A DNA stretch of 64,000 nt from Pseudomonas sp. SST3 (lineage in GTDB: Bacteria; Pseudomonadota; Gammaproteobacteria; Pseudomonadales; Pseudomonadaceae). The notes beneath the pieces were generated by a model, which searched no databases, had not been told where the DNA came from, and saw only the letters and a list, made by a program, of their open reading frames with translations. The stretch covers positions 1 through 64,000 of the forward strand of contig NZ_QORI02000013.1 of assembly GCF_003325755.1 (NCBI RefSeq), given 5' to 3'. Shown piece after piece: positions 10,316-20,839 of the stretch (the stretch's first letter is position 1; every line of letters begins with the position of its first letter). A program made the translations under genes and the position numbers.

Positions 10316-11659
10316 ATGTCAGATCCAGCCAACGTGTTCTTTCGTGTCGTTAAACGCATCAGGGAGAGCATCGCCCTCTATCCGGTCCTGATCCCCGCCG
10401 TTTATTTCGTCATAGCGATGCTGGTGTTTGCATTTGAGTCGACGTCCATTGCTGCGCCGTTACGTGAAAAGCTGCCGCCAGGTCTGGTCGATGCCGACAA
10501 CAGCCGTGAAATCCTTGGCACGCTGATTACCGGCATCATTTCTCTCACGGTCTTCAGCTTCTCTATGGTGATGGTCGTGCTCAACGGCGCCGCGGCCCGC
10601 CTGTCGCCTCGGGTACTGCCCGGCCTGGTCAGCGACACGCGCAATCAGGTGATCCTCGGCATCTACTTGGGCAGCATCGTCTACTACCTGCTGATGATCG
10701 GCGCGATCAACAAGAACGACCCAGCCAGCGTCCCGGCGCTCGGGCTCCTGCTGGCGTTGCTATTCGGCATGCTGTGCATGGCGCTGTTCGTTGTATTCAT
10801 TCGTTCGGTATCCCAATCGATTCAGGTCGACTGGATCCTCAGCCAGCTCTACAACAGCGCATCAGCCAACCTGGACAAGCGTAGGCGGCGCATCGCCGGC
10901 GTCGCCGACATCCCCGACACAACCGACTGGTGGTGCCTGCCTTCAGCCCGACCGGGATATCTTCGCGAGGTGAACGAACGGCGCCTGGGCAAGATGCTGC
11001 GCAAACGCGACCTGATCGCCGTGATCCAGGTAGAGCCGGGCTTCTTCCTGATCGAGGGCCATCCATTGATCAAGTTCAGTGAGCCGCTGAGCGATGAAGA
11101 GGCGAATGAAGCACTCGACTGTTTCGACTTCCACGACAATGAATTCGCTGGCGCTAACGTCTCCTACGGCATGCGGCAGATCTCGGAAATCGCGGTCAAG
11201 GCCATCAGCCCGGCCATCAACGACCCCGGTACCGCGATGCGGGCGGTCAATCTGATCGGCGTACTGCTGAAGCGGCTCGGCGGAGTCCCGCCTTTTGACG
11301 CTGGCTGCATGGATGAAGGCCGTCCGCGCCTTTTCTATCCGCAGATGGCTATGCAGCGATTGCTGCAAAGCGTTATCGCCCCGATCCGCATCTATGGTGG
11401 CCATGATCCGCAAGTCCTGATCACGCTCCTGCAGTGCTTGAAGAATGCCCTGCACGGCAACCCGAACGAAGCCCAGCTGCAGGCGCTGCACGGTGAGATC
11501 GACGCCTTGCGCGAAGACGCCGATGCCAAGGTGGAAAACCCGCGCGACCGTCGCGCGGTAAACGAGGTGCTCGATCGATTGAAGAAACTAAACGACAAAG
11601 CCCCCGTCGTCGCGCCGCTTCCGATCGACCTTGAGCATCAGCCGCAAGCCGGGACGTGA
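10316..11659 (+). CDS. DUF2254 family membrane protein
   Basis: This 447-residue protein matches the DUF2254 family, which has no assigned function. Four hydrophobic segments lie in the first 170 residues (for example VLIPAVYFVIAMLVFAF and LGLLLALLFGMLCMALFVVF). The rest is soluble and contains the conserved stretch ISEIAVKAISPAINDPGTA. AAGG immediately precedes the ATG. It is divergent from acs across a 250-base gap in which I see no further gene. Confidence 0.82.
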   Translation: MSDPANVFFRVVKRIRESIALYPVLIPAVYFVIAMLVFAFESTSIAAPLREKLPPGLVDADNSREILGTLITGIISLTVFSFSMVMVVLNGAAARLSPRVLPGLVSDTRNQVILGIYLGSIVYYLLMIGAINKNDPASVPALGLLLALLFGMLCMALFVVFIRSVSQSIQVDWILSQLYNSASANLDKRRRRIAGVADIPDTTDWWCLPSARPGYLREVNERRLGKMLRKRDLIAVIQVEPGFFLIEGHPLIKFSEPLSDEEANEALDCFDFHDNEFAGANVSYGMRQISEIAVKAISPAINDPGTAMRAVNLIGVLLKRLGGVPPFDAGCMDEGRPRLFYPQMAMQRLLQSVIAPIRIYGGHDPQVLITLLQCLKNALHGNPNEAQLQALHGEIDALREDADAKVENPRDRRAVNEVLDRLKKLNDKAPVVAPLPIDLEHQPQAGT

Positions 11660-11689
11660 ACCGCCACTCTCCCCACCGGGAAAGCGCTT

Positions 11690-12180
11690 TGCCGTTTCCT
11701 GTGGGAGCCCCGCCTCGGGGCGAAGCTTTTGCCGTTTCCTGTAGGAGCCCCGCCTCGGGGCGAAGCTTTTGCTTTTGAGTGGGCTGAACGCGCGCTTTCG
11801 GCACGGGCGCGCCTCCCACCAAAGCAATGCCGCCCGCGCCTTGGCTCTGCTGTAGGAGGCCCGCCTCGGGGCGAAGCTTTGCTCTTAAGCGGGCAGGAAA
11901 CGCGCGCGTTCGCCGCGGGGCGCGCCTCCCACCAAAGCAATGCCGCCCGCGCCTTGGCTCTCTGCTGTAGGAGGCCCGCCTCGGGGCGAAGCTCTTTGCT
12001 TTGAGCGGACAGAGCGACGCGCTTTCGCCGCGGGGCGCGCCTCCCGCTGAAGCAATGCCGTCGGCGCCTTGGCTCTGCTGTAGGAACCCCGCCTCGGGGC
12101 GAAGCTTTTGCCTTTGAGTGGGCTGAACGCTTTTCGGTGCGGGCCGCGCCTCTCGCTAAAAGCGCCCCGCAGCGAGTGCC
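11690..12180. repeat. BIME array, about 113-base period
   Basis: The motif TGTAGGAGGCCCGCCTCGGG recurs at about 11699, 11740, 11851, 11966 and 12079, the last four 111-115 bases apart. Each unit also holds the opposed half CGCGCCTCCCACC. The unit length and inverted-pair structure match the array at 15.66-16.06 kb. No coding sequence is visible in this stretch. Confidence 0.85.
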
Positions 12181-12202
12181 GGAAGGCGCGTAGCGGTCGA
12201 AT

Positions 12203-13321
<1,119 letters not shown>

Positions 13322-13352
13322 TCAATGCGCCCACGCCGGTTTCAGCCGTTTT

Positions 13353-14252
13353 TCATCGATTGCCTTCGCGAGCGGTGAGGTGTTCGAGCATTTGCCGCGC
13401 GGTGACCGACAGGCTTTCCAGGTTACGCACACCAATCTTCAGCTCACGCCGCGCCCAGGCATCGGTCAGCGGGATGATCGCCACATCCAGCGCCGGCAGA
13501 TAGTTGCGCACCACCTGCTCGGGCAGCACACCGATCCCCATCCCGGTATGAATCATGCGGCAGATGGCCTCGAAGCTACGCACCTGAATACGCAAACGCA
13601 GCGGCGTGCCCATCTGCTGGGCCGACTGCTGCAACAGCGCATACAGCGAGGCGTCCTGCTGCAGGCCGATGAAGTCGAAGCCGGCAGCATCGCGTAAGGC
13701 AATGTGCTTCAAGCCCCCCAGCGGATGCTGACGCGGCGTGACCAGCACCAGGTTGTCCTCGCGATAGCCGAATACCTGAAGGTCTTCGGCCGGCATATGC
13801 CCGGCGAAGATGCCGATATCCGTTAACCCCTCGCGCAGGGCACGCAAAGTGTCGTTGCTGACGCGCTCTTCCAGGTCGATTTTCACTTCAGGATGCAAAC
13901 GCGCGAAGGCGCTAAGGTCTTCCGGCAGGAATTCGATGACCGCCGATGTGTTGGCATGGATGCGCACGTGCCCCTTCACGCCCTGACTGAACTCGCTGAG
14001 GTCGGCATCCATCTGCTGCAGGCCGTCGAGCAGATTGCGGGCGTGGTGCAGCAGCGCGTGGCCGGCGGGCGTCAGCTTCACGCCTTTAGGCTGGCGATAC
14101 AGCAGGCTAACGCCGAGCTGGCCCTCCAAATCGCTGATGCGCTTGCTGACCGCGGCGAGCGCCAGGTGCTCGCGCTCGGCCGCGCGGGTAAGGCTGCGCT
14201 CATCGGCAACGGCGACGAACAGGCGCAGGGTAACGAAATCGACACGCCGCAT
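13353..14252 (-). CDS. LysR-family transcriptional regulator
   Basis: The 299-residue protein has an N-terminal winged helix (LRLFVAVADERSLTRAAERE, with KRISDLEGQLGVSLLYR as recognition region) and a C-terminal effector domain. The start at MRRVDFVTLR is the family-typical one. It is transcribed away from the CoA-transferase gene, with 176 bases between their starts, and lies upstream of the DctP gene on the same strand. This is the usual LysR layout of a divergent regulator and its target. The effector is probably the organic acid or its CoA thioester (inference). Confidence 0.92.
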   Translation of the reverse strand: MRRVDFVTLRLFVAVADERSLTRAAEREHLALAAVSKRISDLEGQLGVSLLYRQPKGVKLTPAGHALLHHARNLLDGLQQMDADLSEFSQGVKGHVRIHANTSAVIEFLPEDLSAFARLHPEVKIDLEERVSNDTLRALREGLTDIGIFAGHMPAEDLQVFGYREDNLVLVTPRQHPLGGLKHIALRDAAGFDFIGLQQDASLYALLQQSAQQMGTPLRLRIQVRSFEAICRMIHTGMGIGVLPEQVVRNYLPALDVAIIPLTDAWARRELKIGVRNLESLSVTARQMLEHLTAREGNR

Positions 14253-14266
14253 GGTTGGCTCTCGTA

Positions 14267-14281
14267 TTCGCAAGTGACGAA
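14267..14281. promoter_or_regulatory. Candidate LysR box, TTCG-N7-CGAA (copy 1)
   Basis: This perfect dyad TTCGCAAGTGACGAA contains a T-N11-A core, the usual LysR-type recognition pattern. It is 14 bases upstream of the lysR start. An identical dyad arrangement occurs 63 bases further on. Confidence 0.55.
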
Positions 14282-14329
14282 GCGACAACGATAAACCGGC
14301 GCGCTTAGAAAGGCACCCAGCCTGTAGCC

Positions 14330-14344
14330 TTCGTGCTTTGCGAA
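14330..14344. promoter_or_regulatory. Candidate LysR box, TTCG-N7-CGAA (copy 2)
   Basis: This dyad is TTCGTGCTTTGCGAA. Its centre is exactly 63 bases from copy 1, or six helical turns, which would place two regulator dimers on one face. It lies about 85 bases upstream of the CoA-transferase start, where a LysR activator is expected. Confidence 0.6.
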
Positions 14345-14428
14345 ACCATCCTTGGCTATTCGGCAATTGTCCACAACGTGGCGCTCGGTCATCCTGCGCA
14401 CATGAATCGACCCGGTACAGGTGCTGCG

Positions 14429-15631
14429 ATGAACGAACAGAATGGAAACAGCCTGCCACTGCATGGCCTGAAGGTCATCGAGATGGGCCAGCTGATCGCC
14501 GGCCCTTTCGCCAGCAAGATGCTCGGCGAATTCGGCGCCGAGGTGATCAAGATCGAACCGCCGGGCGTCGGTGATCCGCTGCGCAAGTGGCGTAAGCTCA
14601 AAGACGGCACCTCGCTCTGGTGGCATGTGCAGTCACGTAATAAACAGTCGGTGACGCTCGATCTCAAAGCCGCCGAAGGCCAACAAATCGTTCGCCAACT
14701 GGTCGCCGAAGCCGATGTGCTGGTGGAAAACTTCCGCCCCGGCACGCTGGAAGCCTGGGGCCTGGGCTGGGATGAACTGTCCAAGCTCAACCCGCGCCTG
14801 ATCATGCTGCGCATCTCCGGCTACGGCCAGACCGGCCCTTATCGCGACCTACCCGGCTTCGGCGTGATCGGTGAGGCCATGGGCGGGTTGCGGCACCTGT
14901 CCGGCTATCCGGGCCAGCCGCCGGTGCGAGTGGGTGTGAGCATCGGTGATTCGCTGTCCTCGCTGTATGGCGTCATCGGTGTGCTGCTCGCCCTGCAGGA
15001 GCGCAATCGCAGCGGCAAGGGTCAGGAAATCGATGTCGCGCTGTACGAATCGGTGTTCGCCATGATGGAAAGCCTGGTGCCCGAATACGATGCCTTCGGC
15101 TATGTCCGCGAGCCGGCCGGCAGCGCACTGCCCGGTATCACGCCCTCCAACTCCTACCTGTGTCGCGATGGCGCCTACGTGCTGATCGCCGGCAATGGCG
15201 ACAGCATCTATAAGCGCCTGATGATGCTGATGGGGCGTCAGGACCTGGCCGATGATCCACGTTTCGCGCATAACGATGGCCGCGCCCAGCACGCCGAGCT
15301 GATCGACGCCGCAATCGGCGAATGGACGGCTCAGCATAGTCGCGATGAGGTCATCGAGGCATTGAAGGAGGCGCGCGTTCCAGCCGGCTATCCCTACACA
15401 GCGGCGGACATCGTCAAGGATCCGCACTACCTGGCGCGACAGATGATCGAGCAGGTGCAAACGTTCGCCGGACCGCTCAAGGTCCCAGGCGTACTCCCCA
15501 AACTCAGCCGCACCCCAGGCCGCATTGGCGCCGGCGGCCCGCAGCTGGGCGAGCACACCGAAGACGTCCTGGCCGGGCTTGGCCTGACCGAAGTGCAGCG
15601 CCAGGGATTGCGTGAGCGGGGAATTATTTAA
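14429..15631 (+). CDS. Class III CoA-transferase (CaiB/BaiF family)
   Basis: This 400-residue enzyme moves CoA between a donor thioester and a carboxylic acid. The family's catalytic Asp appears in VGVSIGDSLSSLYG at about residue 174. FASKMLGEFGAEVIKIEPP and GKGQEIDVALYESVF are conserved CaiB/BaiF segments. I chose the ATG at 14429 from alignment of the conserved N-terminus; ATG at 14402 is possible. Paired with the lyase gene at 16117, it probably activates a branched or hydroxy dicarboxylic acid (such as an HMG- or citramalate-like acid) for cleavage. The exact substrate is unknown. Confidence 0.9.
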   Translation: MNEQNGNSLPLHGLKVIEMGQLIAGPFASKMLGEFGAEVIKIEPPGVGDPLRKWRKLKDGTSLWWHVQSRNKQSVTLDLKAAEGQQIVRQLVAEADVLVENFRPGTLEAWGLGWDELSKLNPRLIMLRISGYGQTGPYRDLPGFGVIGEAMGGLRHLSGYPGQPPVRVGVSIGDSLSSLYGVIGVLLALQERNRSGKGQEIDVALYESVFAMMESLVPEYDAFGYVREPAGSALPGITPSNSYLCRDGAYVLIAGNGDSIYKRLMMLMGRQDLADDPRFAHNDGRAQHAELIDAAIGEWTAQHSRDEVIEALKEARVPAGYPYTAADIVKDPHYLARQMIEQVQTFAGPLKVPGVLPKLSRTPGRIGAGGPQLGEHTEDVLAGLGLTEVQRQGLRERGII

Positions 15632-15654
15632 ACCCGTTCGCGAGGGGGGCCTCA

Positions 15655-16065
15655 CACAAAAACGGTGCAGCAACGCTTTTAATGTTGTGGGAGTGCCACC
15701 CTCGGCGCGAAGCATTTTGGCTTTGCTGGCAGGCTATCGCCTGCATTCGCCGCGAGGGCGCGCCTCCCACAAAAAGCGGTGCGGCGACGCTTTTGATGTT
15801 TTGGGAGTGCCACCTCGGCGCGAAGCATTTTGGCTTTGCTGGCAGGCTATCGCCTGCATTCGCCGCGAGGGCGCACCTCCCACAAAAAGCGGTGCGGCGA
15901 CGCTTTTGATGTTGCGGGAGTGCCACCCTCGGCGCGAAGCATTTTGGCTTTGCTGGCAGGCTATCGCCTGCATTCGCCGCGAGGGCGCGCCTCCCACAAA
16001 TAGCGGTGCAGCGACGCTTTTGATGTTGTGGGAGGCCCGCCCTCGGGGCGAAGCTTTTTTGGTTT
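15655..16065. repeat. BIME array, about 114-base period
   Basis: At least three near-identical units occur. The landmark GAAGCATTTTGGCTTTGCTGG falls at about 15709, 15822 and 15936, with a diverged fourth at about 16050 (periods 113-114). Each unit holds opposed REP halves GTGGGAGTGCCACC and CGAGGGCGCGCCTCCCAC. The array fills the gap between the CoA-transferase and lyase genes, which presumably form one pathway, and might separate their transcription. It contains no gene. Confidence 0.88.
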
Positions 16066-16116
16066 TAAGAAGACCATCAAGAACAACACAGCTCTTGTCA
16101 CCAACCGGAGACATCC

Positions 16117-17055
16117 ATGACCAAACGCCTCTACATCCAGGACGTCGCCACCCGCGATGGCTTCCAGATCGAGCCGAACTTCATCCCCACCGAAGACAAG
16201 ATCGCACTGATCAATAGCCTCTCCGAAACCGGGCTGGCCAAGATCGAGGTCACCTCCTTCACTTCGCCCAAGGCCATTCCCAACCTGCGCGACGCCGAAG
16301 AAGTCATGCGCGGTATCCGCCGAGTGCCGGGCGTCGAGTACACCGTGCTGGTGCCCAACGTGAAGGGCTGCGAGCGAGCGCTCTCTTGTGGCGTTGACGA
16401 AATCAATCTGGTGATGTCCGCCAGCGACACGCATGGCATGGCCAATCTGCGGATGACGCCGGAGCAATCGCTGGAGCAGTTTCGCGAGATCATCGAGGTG
16501 ACTCGCGGCAGCGGCGTGTTCATCAACGCCTCGCTGTCGACTGCCTTCGGCTGCCCGTTCGAAGGCGAGGTTCCCGAACCGCGAGTCCATAAACTGATAC
16601 AGCGCCTGCTCAACATCGGAGTTCAGGGCATTACCCTCTGCGACACCACCGGCATGGCCGATCCGGCACAGGTCGAACGCGTTTGCAGGCACGCAATGAC
16701 CCACTGGCCCGACGCGGTATTCACCGCGCACTTTCACAACACCCGAGGCATGGGCCTGGCCAATGCACTGGCGGCGCTGAACGCCGGTATCGACCGCTTC
16801 GACGCCTCACTCGGCGGCCTCGGCGGCTGCCCCTACGCACCCGGCGCCAGCGGCAACATCTGCACCGAAGATTTGGTACATATGTTCCAGCGCATGGGCT
16901 TGGATACCGGCGTCGATCTGGACAAACTGCTGCAGTGCGCCGCCAGCCTGCCAGAACTGGTTGGCCACGACATACCGGGAGCCGTACTCAAGGCCGGAAA
17001 ATCGGACCGTCGCTATCCGAAGCCGAAGTGGATGGAACAGGAAACCGCCCGATAG
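16117..17055 (+). CDS. Hydroxymethylglutaryl-CoA lyase family enzyme
   Basis: This 312-residue TIM-barrel lyase is of the HMG-CoA lyase family, which splits 3-hydroxy-3-methylglutaryl-CoA to acetyl-CoA and acetoacetate. The catalytic Arg-Asp (TRDGFQIE), the metal-binding HFHNTRG and the cysteine loop GGLGGCPYAPGASGN are all present. RDGFQIE departs from the common RDGLQNE, so the acyl substrate may differ. GGAG sits 6-9 bases before the ATG. It follows a CoA-transferase, so a free acid is probably activated first and then cleaved. No leucine-degradation genes lie nearby. Confidence 0.9.
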   Translation: MTKRLYIQDVATRDGFQIEPNFIPTEDKIALINSLSETGLAKIEVTSFTSPKAIPNLRDAEEVMRGIRRVPGVEYTVLVPNVKGCERALSCGVDEINLVMSASDTHGMANLRMTPEQSLEQFREIIEVTRGSGVFINASLSTAFGCPFEGEVPEPRVHKLIQRLLNIGVQGITLCDTTGMADPAQVERVCRHAMTHWPDAVFTAHFHNTRGMGLANALAALNAGIDRFDASLGGLGGCPYAPGASGNICTEDLVHMFQRMGLDTGVDLDKLLQCAASLPELVGHDIPGAVLKAGKSDRRYPKPKWMEQETAR

Positions 17056-17108
17056 GCCCTGCCGCAGAGACGTGTAGCCTTTACCCACTCGAACCTAGGG
17101 CTTCGCTA

Positions 17109-17531
17109 ATGGACAACATCGACGTGCACTGGCAGCGGCGCCTGAGCAGCTTCCATAAGGTTCTGCTAGAGCTTGACGAAGCCATTGAGCTAATGGGGCA
17201 ACGCGAACTATCGAAACTGGAAAAACAAGGCGTCGTCCAGCGCTTCGAATATTGCTATGAGCTTGGCTGGAATACGTTAAAAGATTTCCTCGTCTGGCAG
17301 GGCATCGAGGGCATCGTTGGCTCGCGCGATACCATTCGTGAAGCGTTCAGCAAGGGCTTGATCAGCGACGGTCATGCTTGGATGCAAATGCTCACAGACC
17401 GCAAACGTACCTCTCATACATACAACGAGGAAACGGCGGAGGCGATTCTGATGAATATCCGATTGCAGCACCATCCGCTGCTAAAGGCGCTGGATCAAAC
17501 AATGTCCAGCCGGGAAGAACCAACGCCATGA
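17109..17531 (+). CDS. HEPN-type toxin, HepT/HI0074 family
   Basis: The 140-residue helical protein belongs to the nucleotidyltransferase substrate-binding (HI0074) group within HEPN. The RNase motif RX4HXY is intact: Arg98, His103 and Tyr105 in [13 protein letters not shown]. In known HepT-MntA pairs the HEPN protein is an RNase toxin silenced when its partner adds AMP to the motif tyrosine. The stop codon overlaps the start of the next gene (ATGA), a sign of translational coupling. Function as a toxin is inferred from motif and pairing. Confidence 0.85.
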   Translation: MDNIDVHWQRRLSSFHKVLLELDEAIELMGQRELSKLEKQGVVQRFEYCYELGWNTLKDFLVWQGIEGIVGSRDTIREAFSKGLISDGHAWMQMLTDRKRTSHTYNEETAEAILMNIRLQHHPLLKALDQTMSSREEPTP

Positions 17532-17845
17532 TACTGGAGCACTCGGGACTATCCGAAGCAGATGCTCAATCGATCTGCAAAGCACTTGGACTTTTCCCCA
17601 AGGTTAGCGAAGCGATTCTCTACGGCTCTCGTGCGAAAGGAAACTACCGCCCCGGTTCAGATATCGACTTGACCCTAAAAGGCAACGAACTCTCTCATCA
17701 GGACCTACTCGATATCGAGCTGGCACTGGATGACCTACTTCTGCCTTACAAGATCGACCTCTCCCTGCATCACCAGATCGACAATCCGCAGCTGATCGAA
17801 CACATCGATCGAGTCGGGAAGCTGTTTTATAAGGCAACGGTTTAG
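17528..17845 (+). CDS. Minimal nucleotidyltransferase antitoxin, MntA/HI0073 family
   Basis: This 105-residue protein has the exact GSX10DXD motif of minimal nucleotidyltransferases: Gly33-Ser34 through Asp45 and Asp47 ([17 protein letters not shown]). A third acidic position is likely in YKIDLSLHH. It overlaps the HEPN gene by four bases. By analogy with MntA it would use ATP to AMPylate and neutralise the toxin. The toxin-first order and tight overlap support a type VII toxin-antitoxin module. Confidence 0.87.
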   Translation: MILEHSGLSEADAQSICKALGLFPKVSEAILYGSRAKGNYRPGSDIDLTLKGNELSHQDLLDIELALDDLLLPYKIDLSLHHQIDNPQLIEHIDRVGKLFYKATV

Positions 17846-17919
17846 CGTATCGATTTGACCTGATGCTCCACCTGAGGCTGGGATCCGGAGCACTATATAG
17901 ATTAGCGGCCTGCCCGGTG

Positions 17920-18055
17920 CGACGGCACGCAGCCTCGCCAGCAAAACAAACAGCTTCGCGCCGAAGGCGGCCCTCCCACGCCATCAAAGCTCACATCGCA
18001 CCGCTTTTTGCGGGAGCCGCGCCCGCGGCGATTGCAGGCGATAGCCTGCCATAGA
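17920..18055. repeat. REP pair
   Basis: Opposed halves (GCTTCGCGCCGAAGGCGGCC and GGGAGCCGCGCCCGCGGCGA) flank a spacer, in the same family as the other intergenic repeats here. They sit between the toxin-antitoxin pair and the autotransporter promoter. Confidence 0.7.
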
Positions 18056-18100
18056 TCCATCACTACCCCGCAGATAATGGCCAATTGATATTGATGCCAT

Positions 18101-18106
18101 TATAAT
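18101..18106 (+). promoter_or_regulatory. -10 box of the autotransporter gene
   Basis: A perfect TATAAT lies about 70 bases before the TTG start. No clear -35 is seen at 17 bases. Its location would leave an ATG at 18119 almost leaderless, which favours the TTG start at 18176. Confidence 0.4.
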
Positions 18107-18175
18107 GGCGCGACTTTCATGGCGGCGTGCGCGCTAACGCATGGAAGCAGAACGAACTTCGAAAAGGAATTAATC

Positions 18176-20839
18176 TTGAACCCTGCTGCTTTCCGTAAAA
18201 CTTTGCTGGCGATTGCAGTCGCCGGTGCTGCGTTTCCTATTTATGCACAAACATTGGTGCTAGACGACAGCGGTCTGCTAAGACAAGACGTCACCTTCAT
18301 CGAACCCGTGACGGTCAATGGTTCTTTCACTAGCGTAAATAGTGAAGAAGACGCTATAGAATTTAATGGCGTAACGTTTGAAAACGACCTAATAATCGAC
18401 GCAGAGATCAAGGCCAACGGCGACTTCGCCGATGGTGTCGATCTGAGTGAGCTTGATAGCCAAGACGTGATGCAAGCCACTGAGATATTCGGAGATTTTG
18501 TCAACCAGGGCGAAATCACCGTAACCGGTGGCGGTGTGACTGGCATGATCGTGGATCCAGCAATTGTCCACGGTAGCCTGGTCAACGCAGGCACCTTGAG
18601 CGCTTCCGGTGCTCCGCTCGACGGTGAAAGCGTGCGAGCGCTCGAGATCTCGGGTCAGTCGGAAATTCATCAAGACGTCGTCAATGCCGCTACCGGAAAA
18701 ATCGTTGCTACCGGCGAGAATGCAACGGCCGTTCTGCTCATGGGCAGCGAAATCGATGGACGCTTGATCAACAACGGCTTGATTCAAGTGGCTGGGATGG
18801 GCGCAGACGCCATCGATGTCACCACTAACGAGCAGCCAGAGAACAACTGGAGCAAGCGCGCCTCTGTTTCCGCTATCGAGAACCATGGCTCTATCATCGC
18901 CAATGGTGTCGATGCCGACGGTATCCAGATCGATGGCGGCGTTATCGACAGCATCGTGAACACCGGCACCATCGAGGCCGATTCCACCGCGATTGTGATT
19001 GGTGACTTCGAAGTATCGAATGCCCGCGAGCAAGAGCAAGAGTACTACTTGAAGATCCATCAGCAGGGCGGGCTGATCAGCGGACAAGACGCCGCTATCA
19101 ATGCTGAGGGCGGAAAGGTTGATCTTGAATGGAGCGGCGGCAAGATCCAAGGCGATATTCTCGGCCTGGACGGCTATGTGCAAATCACCAACTCTGTAGA
19201 GTTCGATGGCGCGCTCATCGAAATCGGCAACGATGAAACGGTACGCGTAGGTGTGAACACCAGCGCAAGCAAGGAAGCCACCTTTGGTCACCTGGAACTG
19301 CTAGGCACCCATACGACCATCGATGGCGATCTGGTAGTTGCTCAGAACTCGTCCTTGGGACTGAATCTGAGCAATGCCACCGACACAGCGAAACCAGTAC
19401 TTACTGTCGCCAAGTCTGCCGAGTTTGGGCAGGGTGCCAAGGTTATTCTCCAGGCCAATGATGCGGACTTCTCCGCAAACGGCTCGTCTTACAAATTGGT
19501 ATCGGCACAGGAAATCATCGATAAGGGGCTGCAGGTCGTCAGCAGCAACCAGCTGCTCAAGGTAAGCGACCTGAAGATCACATCGACTGGCATCGCTGGC
19601 GGCTTGAGCCCGGTTGATGGTGGGCCTAGTACCCCTCCTGTCGACGGCGGTGACGATACGCAGAACCCGCCGACCGATGGCGGAGAAACACCGACTACGC
19701 CTCCTTCCGACGGCGGGCAAACCGGCGTGATTGATGTCATCTCCAAGACGCCAGAAGAATTCAAGGAAACGATCGCAACCGGTGGCGGCTCCCAAAATGC
19801 CCAGGCGGCGAGCGTCGCGTTCAGCCAGATCGCCAGTAAGCTCCCTAAGCGTCTCCAAGCTGCGTTTGACGGTAACGCCACTGAAGCAGCGCGCCTGGTC
19901 GAACAAACCACACCAGAAGCCAACGGCGGTGCGACCCAAGCCGCAACGTCCGGCCAGACACTGGTTAGCAACGTCACCGGCAACCGGACGAGCAGCATTC
20001 GCGGTATGTCTTCCGGCGATGCTCTCCAGGAAACAGGTGTTTGGGTTCAGGCCCTGTACAGCGATGCCAACCAGGATCTGCGTGATGGCGTAGCCGGTTA
20101 CAACGCCTACAGTCGCGGCATCGCCATCGGCGCGGATGGCAAGCTGAACGATCAACTGACCCTTGGTGTGGCGTACAGCTTCCTCAACACCGACGTAAAT
20201 AGCGAAAACGGCAACGAAACTGAAGTAGACGGTCATGCCTTTACGCTCTACAGCGGTTACGAGCTGGGACGCTACTTCGTAGACGCAAGCCTGACTTATG
20301 GCATCAATAGCAACGAAGGCACGCGCTACGTCCTGGGTGAAAACGCTAAGTCCGACTACGACAGCTCGGTACTCGGACTCAACGTCACGAGCGGCTACAG
20401 CTATTCCATCAACGACAATCTCGTCCTGGAACCGCGCCTGGCTGCCCGCTACAGCCGGATCGATATCGATAGCTACCGCGAGAAAAACGCCACTCTGGCA
20501 TTGGCGATCGAAGATCAACGCTACGAAGTGATCGAGCTTGGCGCGGGCCTGCGTGTCGCTGCGCAATATCCGCTGGGTCGTGGAACGTTGGAGCCTCAAG
20601 CTAAGCTGATGGCCTATCATGACTTCGCAGCCGATCAAGCCAGCAGCACGTCGGCCTTCGTTCTCGGCGGAACCCCATTCGTGACCAGCGGCGCCAAACC
20701 TGCCCGCAACAGCTACGAGGCGGGTATCGGAGCCGATTACCGACTGGGCCAGTTCACCATCGGACTGGGCTACGACTATGTCGGTAAGTCAGACTTCAAC
20801 GCCGATACCTTCACGGCGAAGGTACGTTACGACTTCTGA
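18176..20839 (+). CDS. Type V autotransporter with C-terminal beta-barrel
   Basis: The protein of about 887 residues begins at a TTG: AAGGA lies 7 bases upstream and the product then starts with a normal signal peptide (MNPAAFRKTLLAIAVAGAAF to YA|QT). The passenger (about 25-470) is rich in short Gly/Asn/Asp turns such as NQGEITVTG and NHGSIIANG, suggesting a beta-helix. A Pro/Gly/Asp-rich linker (GPSTPPVDGGDD and similar) leads to the barrel (about 630-887), which ends in YDF, the terminal aromatic needed for outer-membrane insertion. The passenger's function (adhesin or esterase-like) cannot be read. The next gene overlaps its stop. Confidence 0.88.
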   Translation: MNPAAFRKTLLAIAVAGAAFPIYAQTLVLDDSGLLRQDVTFIEPVTVNGSFTSVNSEEDAIEFNGVTFENDLIIDAEIKANGDFADGVDLSELDSQDVMQATEIFGDFVNQGEITVTGGGVTGMIVDPAIVHGSLVNAGTLSASGAPLDGESVRALEISGQSEIHQDVVNAATGKIVATGENATAVLLMGSEIDGRLINNGLIQVAGMGADAIDVTTNEQPENNWSKRASVSAIENHGSIIANGVDADGIQIDGGVIDSIVNTGTIEADSTAIVIGDFEVSNAREQEQEYYLKIHQQGGLISGQDAAINAEGGKVDLEWSGGKIQGDILGLDGYVQITNSVEFDGALIEIGNDETVRVGVNTSASKEATFGHLELLGTHTTIDGDLVVAQNSSLGLNLSNATDTAKPVLTVAKSAEFGQGAKVILQANDADFSANGSSYKLVSAQEIIDKGLQVVSSNQLLKVSDLKITSTGIAGGLSPVDGGPSTPPVDGGDDTQNPPTDGGETPTTPPSDGGQTGVIDVISKTPEEFKETIATGGGSQNAQAASVAFSQIASKLPKRLQAAFDGNATEAARLVEQTTPEANGGATQAATSGQTLVSNVTGNRTSSIRGMSSGDALQETGVWVQALYSDANQDLRDGVAGYNAYSRGIAIGADGKLNDQLTLGVAYSFLNTDVNSENGNETEVDGHAFTLYSGYELGRYFVDASLTYGINSNEGTRYVLGENAKSDYDSSVLGLNVTSGYSYSINDNLVLEPRLAARYSRIDIDSYREKNATLALAIEDQRYEVIELGAGLRVAAQYPLGRGTLEPQAKLMAYHDFAADQASSTSAFVLGGTPFVTSGAKPARNSYEAGIGADYRLGQFTIGLGYDYVGKSDFNADTFTAKVRYDF

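Noticed and set aside
15655..16065. Possible CRISPR array
   Set aside because: The units are about 114 bases, contain inverted REP halves and have no unique spacers; no cas genes are near.
19301..20638. 445-codon open frame opposite the autotransporter
   Set aside because: The plus-strand frame has a signal peptide and barrel; the antisense frame lacks any recognisable feature.
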